DNA of 57,504 nucleotides from Nonomuraea antri. GTDB lineage: Bacteria > Actinomycetota > Actinomycetes > Streptosporangiales > Streptosporangiaceae. The position numbers and the translations under genes were made by a program. Location of the stretch: contig NZ_JABCPZ010000044.1 in NCBI RefSeq assembly GCF_013283785.1, positions 1 through 57,504 of the forward strand. Reading direction: 5' to 3'. The notes under the pieces are model-generated. The model searched no databases, was not told the origin of the DNA, and was given only the letters and a program-made list of their open reading frames with translations. Below, piece by piece: positions 40,157 through 49,431 of the stretch; position 1 is the stretch's first letter; each line of letters opens with the position of its first letter.

Positions 40157-43063
40157 GTGGCGGAAACCTTGGGGAGGTTTCGATACGCATTGCTGGGTCC
40201 GCTGAAAGTATGGCGGGACGGGGAGGAGCTCGACCTCGGCTGGGCCAGGCAGCAGGCGGTTTTGGCAGTGCTGGTGCTGGAGATGAATCGCCCGGTGTCC
40301 ATTGCGACGCTGATCGACGCGGTCTGGGACCACGATCCGCCGCGTAATGCCCGCAGCACCGTACAGACGTATGTCAGCCGGTTGCGGCGCGTTCTGCAGC
40401 CGGACGGCACGTCGGATTCGCATCCCAGGGTGCTGGTCCACTCGGACGCCGGCTACCAGGTGTGCGGCGACCCCGCGGACCTGGACACCGCCGGGTTCGA
40501 GCGGCATCTCACGTCCGCCCAGGAACAGTACGCGGGAGAAGACCTCGAAGCGGCGGCCAGGGAGGTCGAGGCGGCGCTGGCCCTGTGGCGGGGCGAGCCC
40601 CTCGGCGGGCTGCGCGGCCCCCGGGTGGAGGCCGAGCGCCGGCGGCTGCTGGAACGCCACTGCTTCGCCAGGGAACTGCGCGCGACGATCAGCCTGGAAC
40701 GCTGCCAGTACACCGCGGCCATCGCCGATCTGACGCGGCTGATCGGCGAGTTCCCGCTCCAGGAGCGCCTGCGCGGGCTGCTGATGCTCGCTCTCTACCG
40801 GTCCGGCAGGCAGGCGGACGCCCTGGTGGCCTTCCACGACATACGTGAGCTGCTCGCCGCCGAACTGGGCATCGATCCGGGTCCGGAACTCCGCGACCTG
40901 CACGAGCGGATCCTGCGCGCCGAGCCGGAACTGGCGGAACCCGCGCCGGCGCCGGCCCGCCCCAGGGCCGTGGAACCGGACGACGAGGCGCCGGACGGCG
41001 ATTCGTCCGACGATCATCGTCTCGACCGGGCGGCACGTGAGCTCGCGTTGGCGGTCAGCAGGCAGTGGATCGCCGAGGCCGCGGCCCGCTCCCTGCACCG
41101 GCCCAAACCCGTCCGACTGCGCTGGTCCAGCACGGCCCGCCCGATCGCCGCCATGGACTTCGCGGTCCTGGGCGAGGACGACAGGGAGCCAGACCGGGCG
41201 AAGCCGATGGATCTGCGCGGCGACCCCGAAGACCTGGTCGCCGCCTTCCGCGGGTTACCGGCCCGCCAGCTCGTGATACTCGGCGAGCCCGGCGCGGGGA
41301 AGACGGTGCTGGCGATCCTGCTCACGCTCGGGCTGCTCGACGACCCCAGGCCGGGGGAGCCCACTCCCGTGCTGCTGCCGCTGTCGTCCTGGAACCCGCA
41401 TCGCGATCACCTGCACACCTGGATCGCCCGCAGGCTGGCCGAGGAGTATCCCGGCCTGGCCAACCAGTCTGCCTACGGCCCGGACGCCCCGGCGCGCCTG
41501 GTCAGCACCGGGCGCGTCATCCCGATCCTGGACGGCCTCGACGAGACCCCGCCAGGCCTGCACGCGGCCGCGATCGACGCGCTCGACGAGGCGATCACCG
41601 GCGGCTGCCCGCTCGTGGTCACCTGCCGCAGCACCGAGTACGAGAGCGCGGCCAGGCACGCGATCCTGTCCAGGGCGGCCGTCATCGAGATCGAACCGGT
41701 CGGGGTCGAGGACGCCATCACCTACCTCACCGCCCGCCGCCGGGCCGGCGAGGATCGCTGGGACCCCATCGTCGGCCATCTGCGCGCCCATCCGCGGGGG
41801 CCGCTGGCGCGCGCGCTGTCCACCCCGCTCATGGTGGATCTGGCCCGCAGCGCCTACGCCGACCCCGACAGCGACCCGATCGCCCTGCTGGACTCCCGCC
41901 GCTTCCCCGGCCAGCCCGAGATCGAGGAGCACCTGCTCGGCAGGTTCGTCTCCACCGCCTACCGGCACCATCCGCCGGCGCCGGGCGCCCGGCCCGACCG
42001 TTCGCCCCGCTACCGGCCGGAGCAGGCCGAACGGTGGCTCACCTTTCTCGCCGGCCACCTGCGGCGGAAGAACACCCACGACTTCGCGTGGTGGGAGTTG
42101 ATCAGTGCCATCCCGCGCCGGGCCACCGGGCTGGTGCGCGGGCTTCCGCCGGCGATCCTGTCCGCGCTGGCCGGCTTCATCGCCGACGGCCCCGTGGTCG
42201 GGCTCGTCTACGGGGCCTCGCTCGGGGTGGCCGGCGTCGTGGCCTGCGCGTGGGGCGAGCTGCCGGGCCCGATCCGGGCCGAGGCCCGCTTCGGCGGCAC
42301 CGCGAACCGGTTCTTCAGCCGGTGGTCGATCGGCGTCACGATCGGCGCCGCGCTCGGGCTCGCCTGGACGCTCCCGTCGTTCCTGACGATCATGCTCTGC
42401 CTGGTCTTCGGGCTCGCCACCGGGGCGCACGTCTGGCTGGACATTCCCGCCGACGTCAAGCGAGCCGCCGGCCCGGCGGCCGTCCTGCGGCAGGATCGCG
42501 TCGCCGCGCTGTCGTTCACGCTGTCCATCGGCCTGTCCATCGGCCTGTTCTACGCGACGGCGTACCGGTTCACCGGCGACGACCATCTGATACCGAGGCT
42601 CGCCGACGTCTTCGATCCGGAGACGGCCGCGGCGGCCGGTCTCGCGGCGGCCCTGCTCGGCCGGTTCGCCTACGGCCGTCTCGGGGGCGTGGCGTACGGG
42701 CTCGCGGGCGTCGTCCTCGGCGGCCAGGTGGTGCCCACCTCGGACTCGTTCGCGTTCGGGCTGCTGATCGGGGGCGTCTTCGGGCTCGCGGTGGGCCTGA
42801 CCGCCGCGATCTCCCGAGCCTGGGGGACGTTCACGGTCGCCCGCGCCTGGCTCGCCGTGACGGGACGTACCCCGCTGCGCCTGCTCCGGTTCCTCGACGA
42901 CGCCCACCGGCGGGGCGTGTTGCGCAAGAGCGGGGCGGTGTACCAGTTCCGCCACGCCCGGCTGCGGGATCACCTGGCGAACGAGCACGGACCGGACCAG
43001 CGTCGTACGCCCTCGGCCCCGCCGCCGCGGCTCGAGCCCGCGACGGACCTGGACCCACGCTGA
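40157..43063 (+). CDS. SARP (BTAD) – NACHT – multi-pass membrane fusion regulator
   Basis: 968 residues from the GTG at 40157 (GGAGG 5 bp upstream). Residues 1-95: OmpR-like winged helix (RYALLGPLKVWRDGEELDLG … ARSTVQTYVSRLRRVLQ). About 100-255: bacterial transcriptional activation domain (BTAD). About 365-560: NACHT-type NTPase with Walker A GEPGAGKTVL near 373 and Walker B VIPILDGLDETPPG near 454. About 655-900: eight or so hydrophobic helices (GLVYGASLGVAGVVACAWG, FLTIMLCLVFGLATGAHVWL, VAALSFTLSIGLSIGLFYAT, FAFGLLIGGVFGLAVGLTAA). The last 60 residues resemble the winged end of NACHT proteins (VLRKSGAVYQFRHARLRDHLA). A membrane-tethered SARP is unusual; it likely senses an envelope signal. 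Confidence 0.88.
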   Translation: MAETLGRFRYALLGPLKVWRDGEELDLGWARQQAVLAVLVLEMNRPVSIATLIDAVWDHDPPRNARSTVQTYVSRLRRVLQPDGTSDSHPRVLVHSDAGYQVCGDPADLDTAGFERHLTSAQEQYAGEDLEAAAREVEAALALWRGEPLGGLRGPRVEAERRRLLERHCFARELRATISLERCQYTAAIADLTRLIGEFPLQERLRGLLMLALYRSGRQADALVAFHDIRELLAAELGIDPGPELRDLHERILRAEPELAEPAPAPARPRAVEPDDEAPDGDSSDDHRLDRAARELALAVSRQWIAEAAARSLHRPKPVRLRWSSTARPIAAMDFAVLGEDDREPDRAKPMDLRGDPEDLVAAFRGLPARQLVILGEPGAGKTVLAILLTLGLLDDPRPGEPTPVLLPLSSWNPHRDHLHTWIARRLAEEYPGLANQSAYGPDAPARLVSTGRVIPILDGLDETPPGLHAAAIDALDEAITGGCPLVVTCRSTEYESAARHAILSRAAVIEIEPVGVEDAITYLTARRRAGEDRWDPIVGHLRAHPRGPLARALSTPLMVDLARSAYADPDSDPIALLDSRRFPGQPEIEEHLLGRFVSTAYRHHPPAPGARPDRSPRYRPEQAERWLTFLAGHLRRKNTHDFAWWELISAIPRRATGLVRGLPPAILSALAGFIADGPVVGLVYGASLGVAGVVACAWGELPGPIRAEARFGGTANRFFSRWSIGVTIGAALGLAWTLPSFLTIMLCLVFGLATGAHVWLDIPADVKRAAGPAAVLRQDRVAALSFTLSIGLSIGLFYATAYRFTGDDHLIPRLADVFDPETAAAAGLAAALLGRFAYGRLGGVAYGLAGVVLGGQVVPTSDSFAFGLLIGGVFGLAVGLTAAISRAWGTFTVARAWLAVTGRTPLRLLRFLDDAHRRGVLRKSGAVYQFRHARLRDHLANEHGPDQRRTPSAPPPRLEPATDLDPR

Positions 43064-43214
43064 GGGCTTCCCGCGCACCAGGCGGTTCATGGCGGGAACT
43101 TGACCCGGCGGGGAGCGCCGCCGGCCCGGCCGCGGGGTACGTGGGCTGGCACACGACGTGGTTCCACGAGCGTGAGCCGCCCAGCCCCGGGAGACGAAGG
43201 CCAAGAGGACGCCG

Positions 43215-44660
43215 GTGACCCAGTCCAGCACGCACACCGAGGCCGCGCGGAAGATGTCGCTGCCCGCGCTGACCGCGATGGTGGTCGGGTCCATGGTCGG
43301 GGCCGGGGTGTTCTCGCTGCCGCGCAACTTCGCCCAGGCCACCGGCATCCTGGGCGCGGTCGTCGCCTGGCTGATCGCCGGGCTGGGCATGCTGATGCTC
43401 GCCTTCGTCTTCCAGACGCTGGCGGTGCGCAAGCCGCACCTGGACGCCGGCGTGTATGCCTACGCCAAGGCCGGGTTCGGCCAGTACCCGGGCTTCTTCT
43501 CCGCCTTCGGCTACTGGGCCAGCGCCTGCGTCGGCAACGTCTCGTACTGGGTGCTGATCAAGTCCACGATCGGCGCGGTCGTGCCCGCGTTCGGCGAGGG
43601 CGCCACGATCGCGGCGGTGGCCGTGTCCGCGCTCGGCGTGTGGGCCTTCCACTTCGTGATCGCGCGCGGAGTTCGTGAGGCGGCCAGGATCAACCAGATC
43701 GTCACGGTCGCCAAGCTGGTGCCGATCCTGCTGTTCGTCGTGATCACGGCGGTCGCGCTGCGCGGCGGGGTGTTCGGCGCGAACCTGTGGGGCGGCGGAG
43801 AGCGCTCGGCCGGGGCGCTGTTCGAGCAGGTCAGGGCCACCATGCTGGTGACCGTGTTCGTGTTCCTCGGCGTGGAGGGCGCCAGCGTCTACTCCCGCTA
43901 CGCGCGCCGCAGGTCCGACGTCGGCCGGGCCACCGTGCTGGGCTTCGTGTCGGTGCTGGCGCTGTTCGCCTCGGTGACCATCCTGTCCTACGGCGTGCTG
44001 CCCAAGGACGAGCTGGCCGGGCTGCGGCAGCCGTCCATGGGCGGGGTGCTGGAGTCGGTGGTGGGCGCCTGGGGAGCGGCGCTCATCGGGGCCGGGCTGA
44101 TCGTCTCGGTGCTGGGCGCGTACCTGGCCTGGACGCTGATGGCCGCCGAGGTGCTGTTCGTGGCCGCCAAGGACCACGACATGCCCGCCTTCCTGGCCCG
44201 CGAGAACCGCAGGAACGTGCCGATCGCCGCGCTGGTGATGACCAGCGGCCTGATCACCGCGGTCCTGGCCGTCACCCTGTTCTCCGACGACGCCTTCACC
44301 TTCACCCTGGAGCTGACCAGCGCGCTGTCCCTGATCCCCTACCTGCTGGCGGCCGGCTACGCGCTGCGCCTGGCCCTGACCGGGGAGAGCTACGACAGCG
44401 AGCCGCGTGGCCGGGGCCGGGACCTCGCGGTCGCCGCGCTGGCCACCGGCTACACCGTCTTCCTGATCGTCGCCGCCGGGCTGAAGTTCCTGCTGCTGTC
44501 GTGCGTCATCTACGCGCCCGGCACGATCCTGTTCGTGCTCACCCGGCGCGAACGCGGCCTGCGGCCGTTCTCGCCGGCCGAACTGGGCCTGTTCGCCGTC
44601 GTCGTCATCGGGGCCGTCGCCGGCGTCGCCGGGCTGGTGACGGGCCGGATCACCCTCTAG
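43215..44660 (+). CDS. Basic amino acid/polyamine antiporter (APC superfamily, ArcD/YdgI-like)
   Basis: 481 residues with 12 helices. APC signature GSMVGAGVFSLPRNFAQATG in helix 1, GVYAYAKAGFGQYPGFFSAFGYWASACVGN in helices 2-3, and FVFLGVEGASVYSRYARRRSDVGRATVLGF in the middle. These match the arginine:ornithine (or lysine/cadaverine) exchanger group. GTG start at 43215 near AGGACGCC. No arginine deiminase genes are next to it, so the substrate pair is not confirmed. Monocistronic. Confidence 0.85.
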   Translation: MTQSSTHTEAARKMSLPALTAMVVGSMVGAGVFSLPRNFAQATGILGAVVAWLIAGLGMLMLAFVFQTLAVRKPHLDAGVYAYAKAGFGQYPGFFSAFGYWASACVGNVSYWVLIKSTIGAVVPAFGEGATIAAVAVSALGVWAFHFVIARGVREAARINQIVTVAKLVPILLFVVITAVALRGGVFGANLWGGGERSAGALFEQVRATMLVTVFVFLGVEGASVYSRYARRRSDVGRATVLGFVSVLALFASVTILSYGVLPKDELAGLRQPSMGGVLESVVGAWGAALIGAGLIVSVLGAYLAWTLMAAEVLFVAAKDHDMPAFLARENRRNVPIAALVMTSGLITAVLAVTLFSDDAFTFTLELTSALSLIPYLLAAGYALRLALTGESYDSEPRGRGRDLAVAALATGYTVFLIVAAGLKFLLLSCVIYAPGTILFVLTRRERGLRPFSPAELGLFAVVVIGAVAGVAGLVTGRITL

Positions 44661-44734
44661 CACTCCGGACCCCTCGCGGACGGTGCCGGCCACCGCGCCC
44701 GATTTCGTCATGGTTTGTCGTGGTACGGTCTCTC

Positions 44735-44753
44735 GAAAATGAGAATCATTTTC
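44735..44753. promoter_or_regulatory. Fur/Zur-family-like box upstream of the uptake operon
   Basis: GAAAATGA (44735-44742) and TCATTTTC (44746-44753) form a perfect inverted repeat with a 3-bp centre, 11 bp before the GTG of the permease and next to its AGGAG. A/T-rich palindromes of this form are bound by Fur-family proteins (Fur, Zur). It does not match the IdeR/DmdR box. It predicts repression by metal. Confidence 0.7.
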
Positions 44754-44764
44754 AGGAGTCCGAT

Positions 44765-45864
44765 GTGAGATCGTCGCCCGCGTCAGCCCCCGTGGACGCC
44801 GCCCAGCCACCCCGCGCACCCCGAACGCCCGCACCCGTCGCGATCCCGTTGATCGTGGCGCTGCTGGCCGTGGTCCTGGCCGCGTCGGTGCTGCTGGCGA
44901 TCGGGACGGGAGCCGCGGCCGTGCCGCCGGGGGAGACCCTTCGCTTCCTGTGGGCGGCCGTGACCGGCGGCTCGATCGCCGCCGACGACGTCACGGCGTA
45001 CCAGATCATCTGGCAGGTCAGGACGCCGCGCGTGCTGCTGGCGGTGCTGGTCGGGGCCGGGCTGAGCGTGGTCGGGGTGGCGATCCAGGCGATGGTGCGC
45101 AACGCGCTGGCCGACCCGTTCGTCCTGGGCGTGTCGTCGGGGGCGTCGGCCGGGGCGGTGCTGGTCACCGTCACCGGCGCGCTCGCCGCCCTGGGGATCT
45201 ACGCGGTCTCGGCCGGCGCGTTCCTCGGGGCACTGCTCGTCTCCGCGCTGGTCTACCTGACCTCGCGCGGCGCCGGCGGCCTGATGCCGCTGCGGCTGGT
45301 GCTCACCGGCGTGGCGATGGCGTTCGGGTTCCAGGCGGTGATGAGCGTGATCGTGTATCTCGTCCCTGACGGGGAGTCGACCAGCACGGTCCTGTTCTGG
45401 TCGATGGGTGGCTTCGGCGCCGCGACCTGGGGAGCGCTGCCCGTCGTGGCGGTCGTCACCGTCGTCACCGCCGTGGTGCTGCGCCGGTCCGCCCGCAGCC
45501 TGGACGTCCTGGCACTCGGCGACGAGACGTCCGCGAGCCTCGGCCTGGACACGGCCAAGCTGCGCCGCGGCCTGTTCGTGCTGACGTCGCTGGCCACCGG
45601 GGCGATGGTCGCGGTCAGCGGCGCGATCGGCTTCGTCGGGCTGGTGATGCCGCACCTCGTGCGGCTGTGGGTGGGTGCGGCGCACGTCCGCGTGCTCACC
45701 GTCGCCCCGCTCGCCGGGGCGATCTTCATGGTGTGGGCCGACCTGGCGGCCAGGACGCTGGTGGCGCCGCGCGAACTGCCACTGGGCGTGATCACCGCGC
45801 TGGTGGGCGTCCCGGTCTTCGTCCTCCTGCTGCGCCGCCGCGCCTACCTGTTCGGCGGCCGGTG

Positions 45865-45865
<1 letters not shown>
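44765..45865 (+). CDS. FecCD-type ABC transporter permease
   Basis: 366 residues. Nine to ten helices; typical motifs RTPRVLLAVLVGAGLSVVGVAIQAMVRNALADPFVLGVSSGASAGAV, ASLGLDTAKLRRGLFVLTSLATGAMVAVSGAIGFVGLVMPHLVRLWVG and GAIFMVWADLAARTL. This branch transports iron-siderophores, haem, cobalamin or similar chelates. GTG start at 44765 with AGGAG upstream; the ATG two bases earlier hits a stop. Overlaps the ATPase gene by one base (TGATG). The Fur/Zur-like box makes it metal-repressed. Confidence 0.92.
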
Positions 45866-46650
<785 letters not shown>

Positions 46651-46679
46651 CACGACACATCAGTGAAAGGAAACATCGC

Positions 46680-47660
46680 GTGAAGACCCCTACCCTCGCC
46701 GCGCTCCTGACCGGCGCGCTCCTGCTCGCCGGATGCGGCGCGCAGGTGCAGGCGGACGGCGCCGCCGCGCGCAAGGTGACGGTCAAAAGGTGCGGCCAGG
46801 ACGTCGAGTACACGACGCCGCGGCGCGCGGTCGTCTACGAGGGCGGCAGCGCGGACAAGATGTTTGCACTCGGGCTCACCGAGCACGTGCACGGCTACGT
46901 GATGCCGCCCGCCAACCCGCCGGTCACCGAGTCCCCCTGGGCGAGCGAGTACGCCAAGGTCGAGTTCCTCGGCGACGACCTGCTCAACCGCGAACTGGTC
47001 GTGGACGCCGAGGCCGACTTCGTGGTCGCCGGCTGGCGCTCCGGCTTCAGCGACCAGCGCGGGATCACCCCCAAGATCCTCGACGGGCTGAAGATCCAGA
47101 GCTTCATGCACACCGAATCGTGCTTCAACTACCCCGGGCATCCGGAGCGGGTCACCCCGTTCGAGGCGCTCTACACCGACCTCGAACGCCTCGGCCGGAT
47201 CTTCGGCGTCGAGGACCGGGCCCGGGCCCTGGTCACCGAGTACCGCCGGCGCGTCGAGGCGGTACGCGCCCGGGCGCCCAAGGGCGACCCGGTCTCCGTC
47301 TTCCTGTACGACTCGGGCACCGACAAGCCGTTCACCGCCGGCAGCCAGGTGCCGCCCAACGACATCATCCGCTTCGCCGGCGGCCGGAACATCTTCGGCG
47401 ACCTGGACGCCCGCTGGGGCGAGGTCACCTGGGAGTCCGTGGTCCAGGCCCGGCCGGAGGTGATCATCATCCTGGACTACGGGGACAAGCCCGCCGCCGA
47501 GAAGATCAAGTTCCTGAAGGAGTTCCCCGCCACCAGCAGGCTGCCCGCCGTGGTCGAGAACCGGTTCCACATCCTCGACTACAACGAGGGCATCAGCGGG
47601 CCGCGCGTCATCGACGGGCTGGAGGGGTTCGCCGAGTACCTGCGCGAACCGCCGCAGTGA
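46680..47660 (+). CDS. Substrate-binding lipoprotein of the metal/siderophore importer
   Basis: 326 residues. Lipoprotein signal with lipobox LLLAGC, lipidated C19. FepB/BtuF-like bilobal fold: RRAVVYEGGSADKMFALGLTEHVHGY, ELVVDAEADFVVAGWRSGF, the linking helix region FEALYTDLERLGRIFGV, and WESVVQARPEVIIILDYG. GTG start at 46680 with AAAGGAA 8 bp upstream. Third gene of the operon. Ligand not determinable; a siderophore-like chelate or cobamide fits the family. Confidence 0.9.
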   Translation: MKTPTLAALLTGALLLAGCGAQVQADGAAARKVTVKRCGQDVEYTTPRRAVVYEGGSADKMFALGLTEHVHGYVMPPANPPVTESPWASEYAKVEFLGDDLLNRELVVDAEADFVVAGWRSGFSDQRGITPKILDGLKIQSFMHTESCFNYPGHPERVTPFEALYTDLERLGRIFGVEDRARALVTEYRRRVEAVRARAPKGDPVSVFLYDSGTDKPFTAGSQVPPNDIIRFAGGRNIFGDLDARWGEVTWESVVQARPEVIIILDYGDKPAAEKIKFLKEFPATSRLPAVVENRFHILDYNEGISGPRVIDGLEGFAEYLREPPQ

Positions 47661-47700
47661 CCGCGGGGACGCGAGAGGAGGGGAAGCCGCTCAGCCCGGA

Positions 47701-48861
47701 TCACAGCCAGTCGCGCCGCTTGAAGATCAGATACAGGCTGAGACAGGTCAGCACCATCAGGCCGAGCGCGAACGGGTACCCGTAGGCCCAGCGCAGCTCG
47801 GGCATGCCGGGCGCCTCGAAGTTCATGCCGTAGACGGTGCCGATGAGGGTGGGCGCGAACAGGATGGCCGCCCACGAGGAGATCTTCTTGATCTCCTCGT
47901 TCTGGGCCAGGCTGGCCTGCGTCATGTGCTTGATCTCCTCGTTCTGCGCCTGGGAGACGAGGGTGGCGTTGACGGTGAGGATGTCGGCGAGCATCTGGCG
48001 GAAGCCGTCGACCCGCTCGGCCACGGTGGTGGCGTGGTCGGCGACGTCACGCAGGTAGCGCTGCAGCTCCTCCTCGGTGCCGTACTTGGTGAAGCCGGCG
48101 GTCAGGCCGTCCAGGATGGCCAGCAGCGGGCGGGTGGCCCGCTGGAACTCGATCACCTCGCGTGACAGCTCGTAGATGCGGCGCGAGACGCCGGGGTCGC
48201 CGCCGAAGACCTGGGTCTCGATCTCGTCGATGTCGTTCTGCAGCCCGGCGATGACCGGGGCGTAGCCATCGACGACGTGGTCGAGCACCGCGTACAGGAC
48301 AGCTTCCGGGCCGCGCGCCAGCAGCTCGGGGTCGGCCTCCATGCGCTCGCGCACCGGGTGCAGCGCCGGGGCGTTGCCGTGCCGGACGGTGAGCACGAAG
48401 TCGGGGCCGGTGAACAGATGGATCTCGCCGAACTCGACCTGCTCGGCGGCGTCGTCGTAGCGGGCCGCGCGCAGCACCACGAACAGGGTGTCGCCGTAGC
48501 GTTCGAGCTTGGGCCGCTGGTGCGCGACGACGGCGTCCTCGATGGCCAGCTCGTGCAGGCCGAACTCCTCGCCGAGCGCGGCCAGCTGTGTCTCGTCGGG
48601 CTGGTAGAGCCCGATCCAGCCCATGATGCCGGGCAGGTGGCGCAGCCTGGCGTGGACGTCGCCGGGGGTGGCGGGGCCGTCGAGACGCTTGCCCTGCTGG
48701 TAGAGCGCCGCGTCCACCACCTGGGGCCCGGCCGGGCGGGCGGGACCACGGCCGCGCGGGTCCATCGACTCCTCGGGCGACGGCTCGCGCGAGGCGACGG
48801 CGGGCGTGCCGACGCGCCTGGCCGGACGCAGGACACGCGACCGCCAATCGGACATCATCAT
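47701..48861 (-). CDS. corA: CorA family magnesium/cobalt transporter
   Basis: 386 residues. Long N-terminal cytoplasmic domain, the stalk helix, then two C-terminal helices with YGMNF near 342-346 ending helix 1 and the basic tail FKRRDWL. The stalk has an internal duplication: SQAQNEEIKHMTQ and SLAQNEEIKKISS, next to each other before helix 1. Conducts Mg2+ (or Co2+/Ni2+) through a pentamer. The first residues MMM offer three possible starts. A 10-codon leader ORF lies about 120 bp upstream on the same strand. Confidence 0.92.
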   Translation of the reverse strand: MMMSDWRSRVLRPARRVGTPAVASREPSPEESMDPRGRGPARPAGPQVVDAALYQQGKRLDGPATPGDVHARLRHLPGIMGWIGLYQPDETQLAALGEEFGLHELAIEDAVVAHQRPKLERYGDTLFVVLRAARYDDAAEQVEFGEIHLFTGPDFVLTVRHGNAPALHPVRERMEADPELLARGPEAVLYAVLDHVVDGYAPVIAGLQNDIDEIETQVFGGDPGVSRRIYELSREVIEFQRATRPLLAILDGLTAGFTKYGTEEELQRYLRDVADHATTVAERVDGFRQMLADILTVNATLVSQAQNEEIKHMTQASLAQNEEIKKISSWAAILFAPTLIGTVYGMNFEAPGMPELRWAYGYPFALGLMVLTCLSLYLIFKRRDWL

Positions 48862-48981
48862 GGGGGACCTCCGGAGACCGGCTCAGCGGGCCACCCGCGC
48901 AGGCGCGCGCGCACCGGGGACGTCGAGACGACATGCGGTGCGCGGACACGGCGGCGCGGGGCCAGAACGGGAAGCGAACGT

Positions 48982-49014
48982 TCAGCGGGTGCGACTGGGA
49001 GGTTGACTGCTCAT
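48982..49014 (-). CDS. Ten-residue Pro-Pro leader peptide upstream of corA
   Basis: ATG 49014 to TGA 48982 encodes MSSQPPSRTR. GAGGAGGTGAGG lies directly upstream, the best ribosome binding site near here, while the peptide has no other visible purpose. It lies 120 nt ahead of corA on the same strand. Short Pro-containing leader ORFs (MgtL, CorL in enterobacteria) sense Mg2+ through ribosome pausing; a similar role here is inference. Confidence 0.5.
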   Translation of the reverse strand: MSSQPPSRTR

Positions 49015-49176
49015 GCAGCCTCACCTCCTCGCGTTCGGGCCCGGGCCGGCCGGTTCAGGAAGAACAGCCCCAAGATAGCGCACAAACCCCGCATCACGAT
49101 CGTCACCGCCTGATCGACGAGGACGACGAGACGCGGATCATCATGGGAGCATCGACAGTGCTCCGACCCCCCGGTC

Positions 49177-49431
49177 ATGGAGATCGCCGTGTCGTCCGAC
49201 AGCTCGGTGGAGGTCTTCGGGGCCGACATCGTCATCAACGGCGGCACCGGGCCGCTCGAGGTACGCGGGTTCTCCGGCGCGATCGAGGGCACCACCCACT
49301 CCACGGACGTCAAGGTCCGCTTCACCGTCGGCGCGAACGACCTCGTCCAGGCCGCCGGAGAGGCCCCCTGCCCACTCCTGACCCTCGCCGGACGGGCACG
49401 CCCGCGGAAGCAGGTCAGCCGCCGACGGTGA
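49177..49431 (+). CDS. Hypothetical protein, possibly a gene remnant
   Basis: 84 residues. The first 60 codons are strongly GC-biased at third positions and read as a beta-rich segment (MEIAVSSDSSVEVFGADIV, GPLEVRGFSGAIEGTTHSTDVKVRFTVGANDLVQ). The last 20 are basic and of non-coding character. No ribosome binding site is clear. It overlaps the end of the oxidoreductase gene by 17 bp. Family not recognised; could be the remains of a longer gene. Confidence 0.35.
   Translation: MEIAVSSDSSVEVFGADIVINGGTGPLEVRGFSGAIEGTTHSTDVKVRFTVGANDLVQAAGEAPCPLLTLAGRARPRKQVSRRR

Noticed and set aside
48862..49020. M-box (ykoK) Mg2+ riboswitch upstream of corA
   Set aside because: GGTGAGGCT resembles the 5' M-box signature, but the conserved 3' block (GTGCTAAAGCTC) is missing. 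The leader ORF explains the same bases better.
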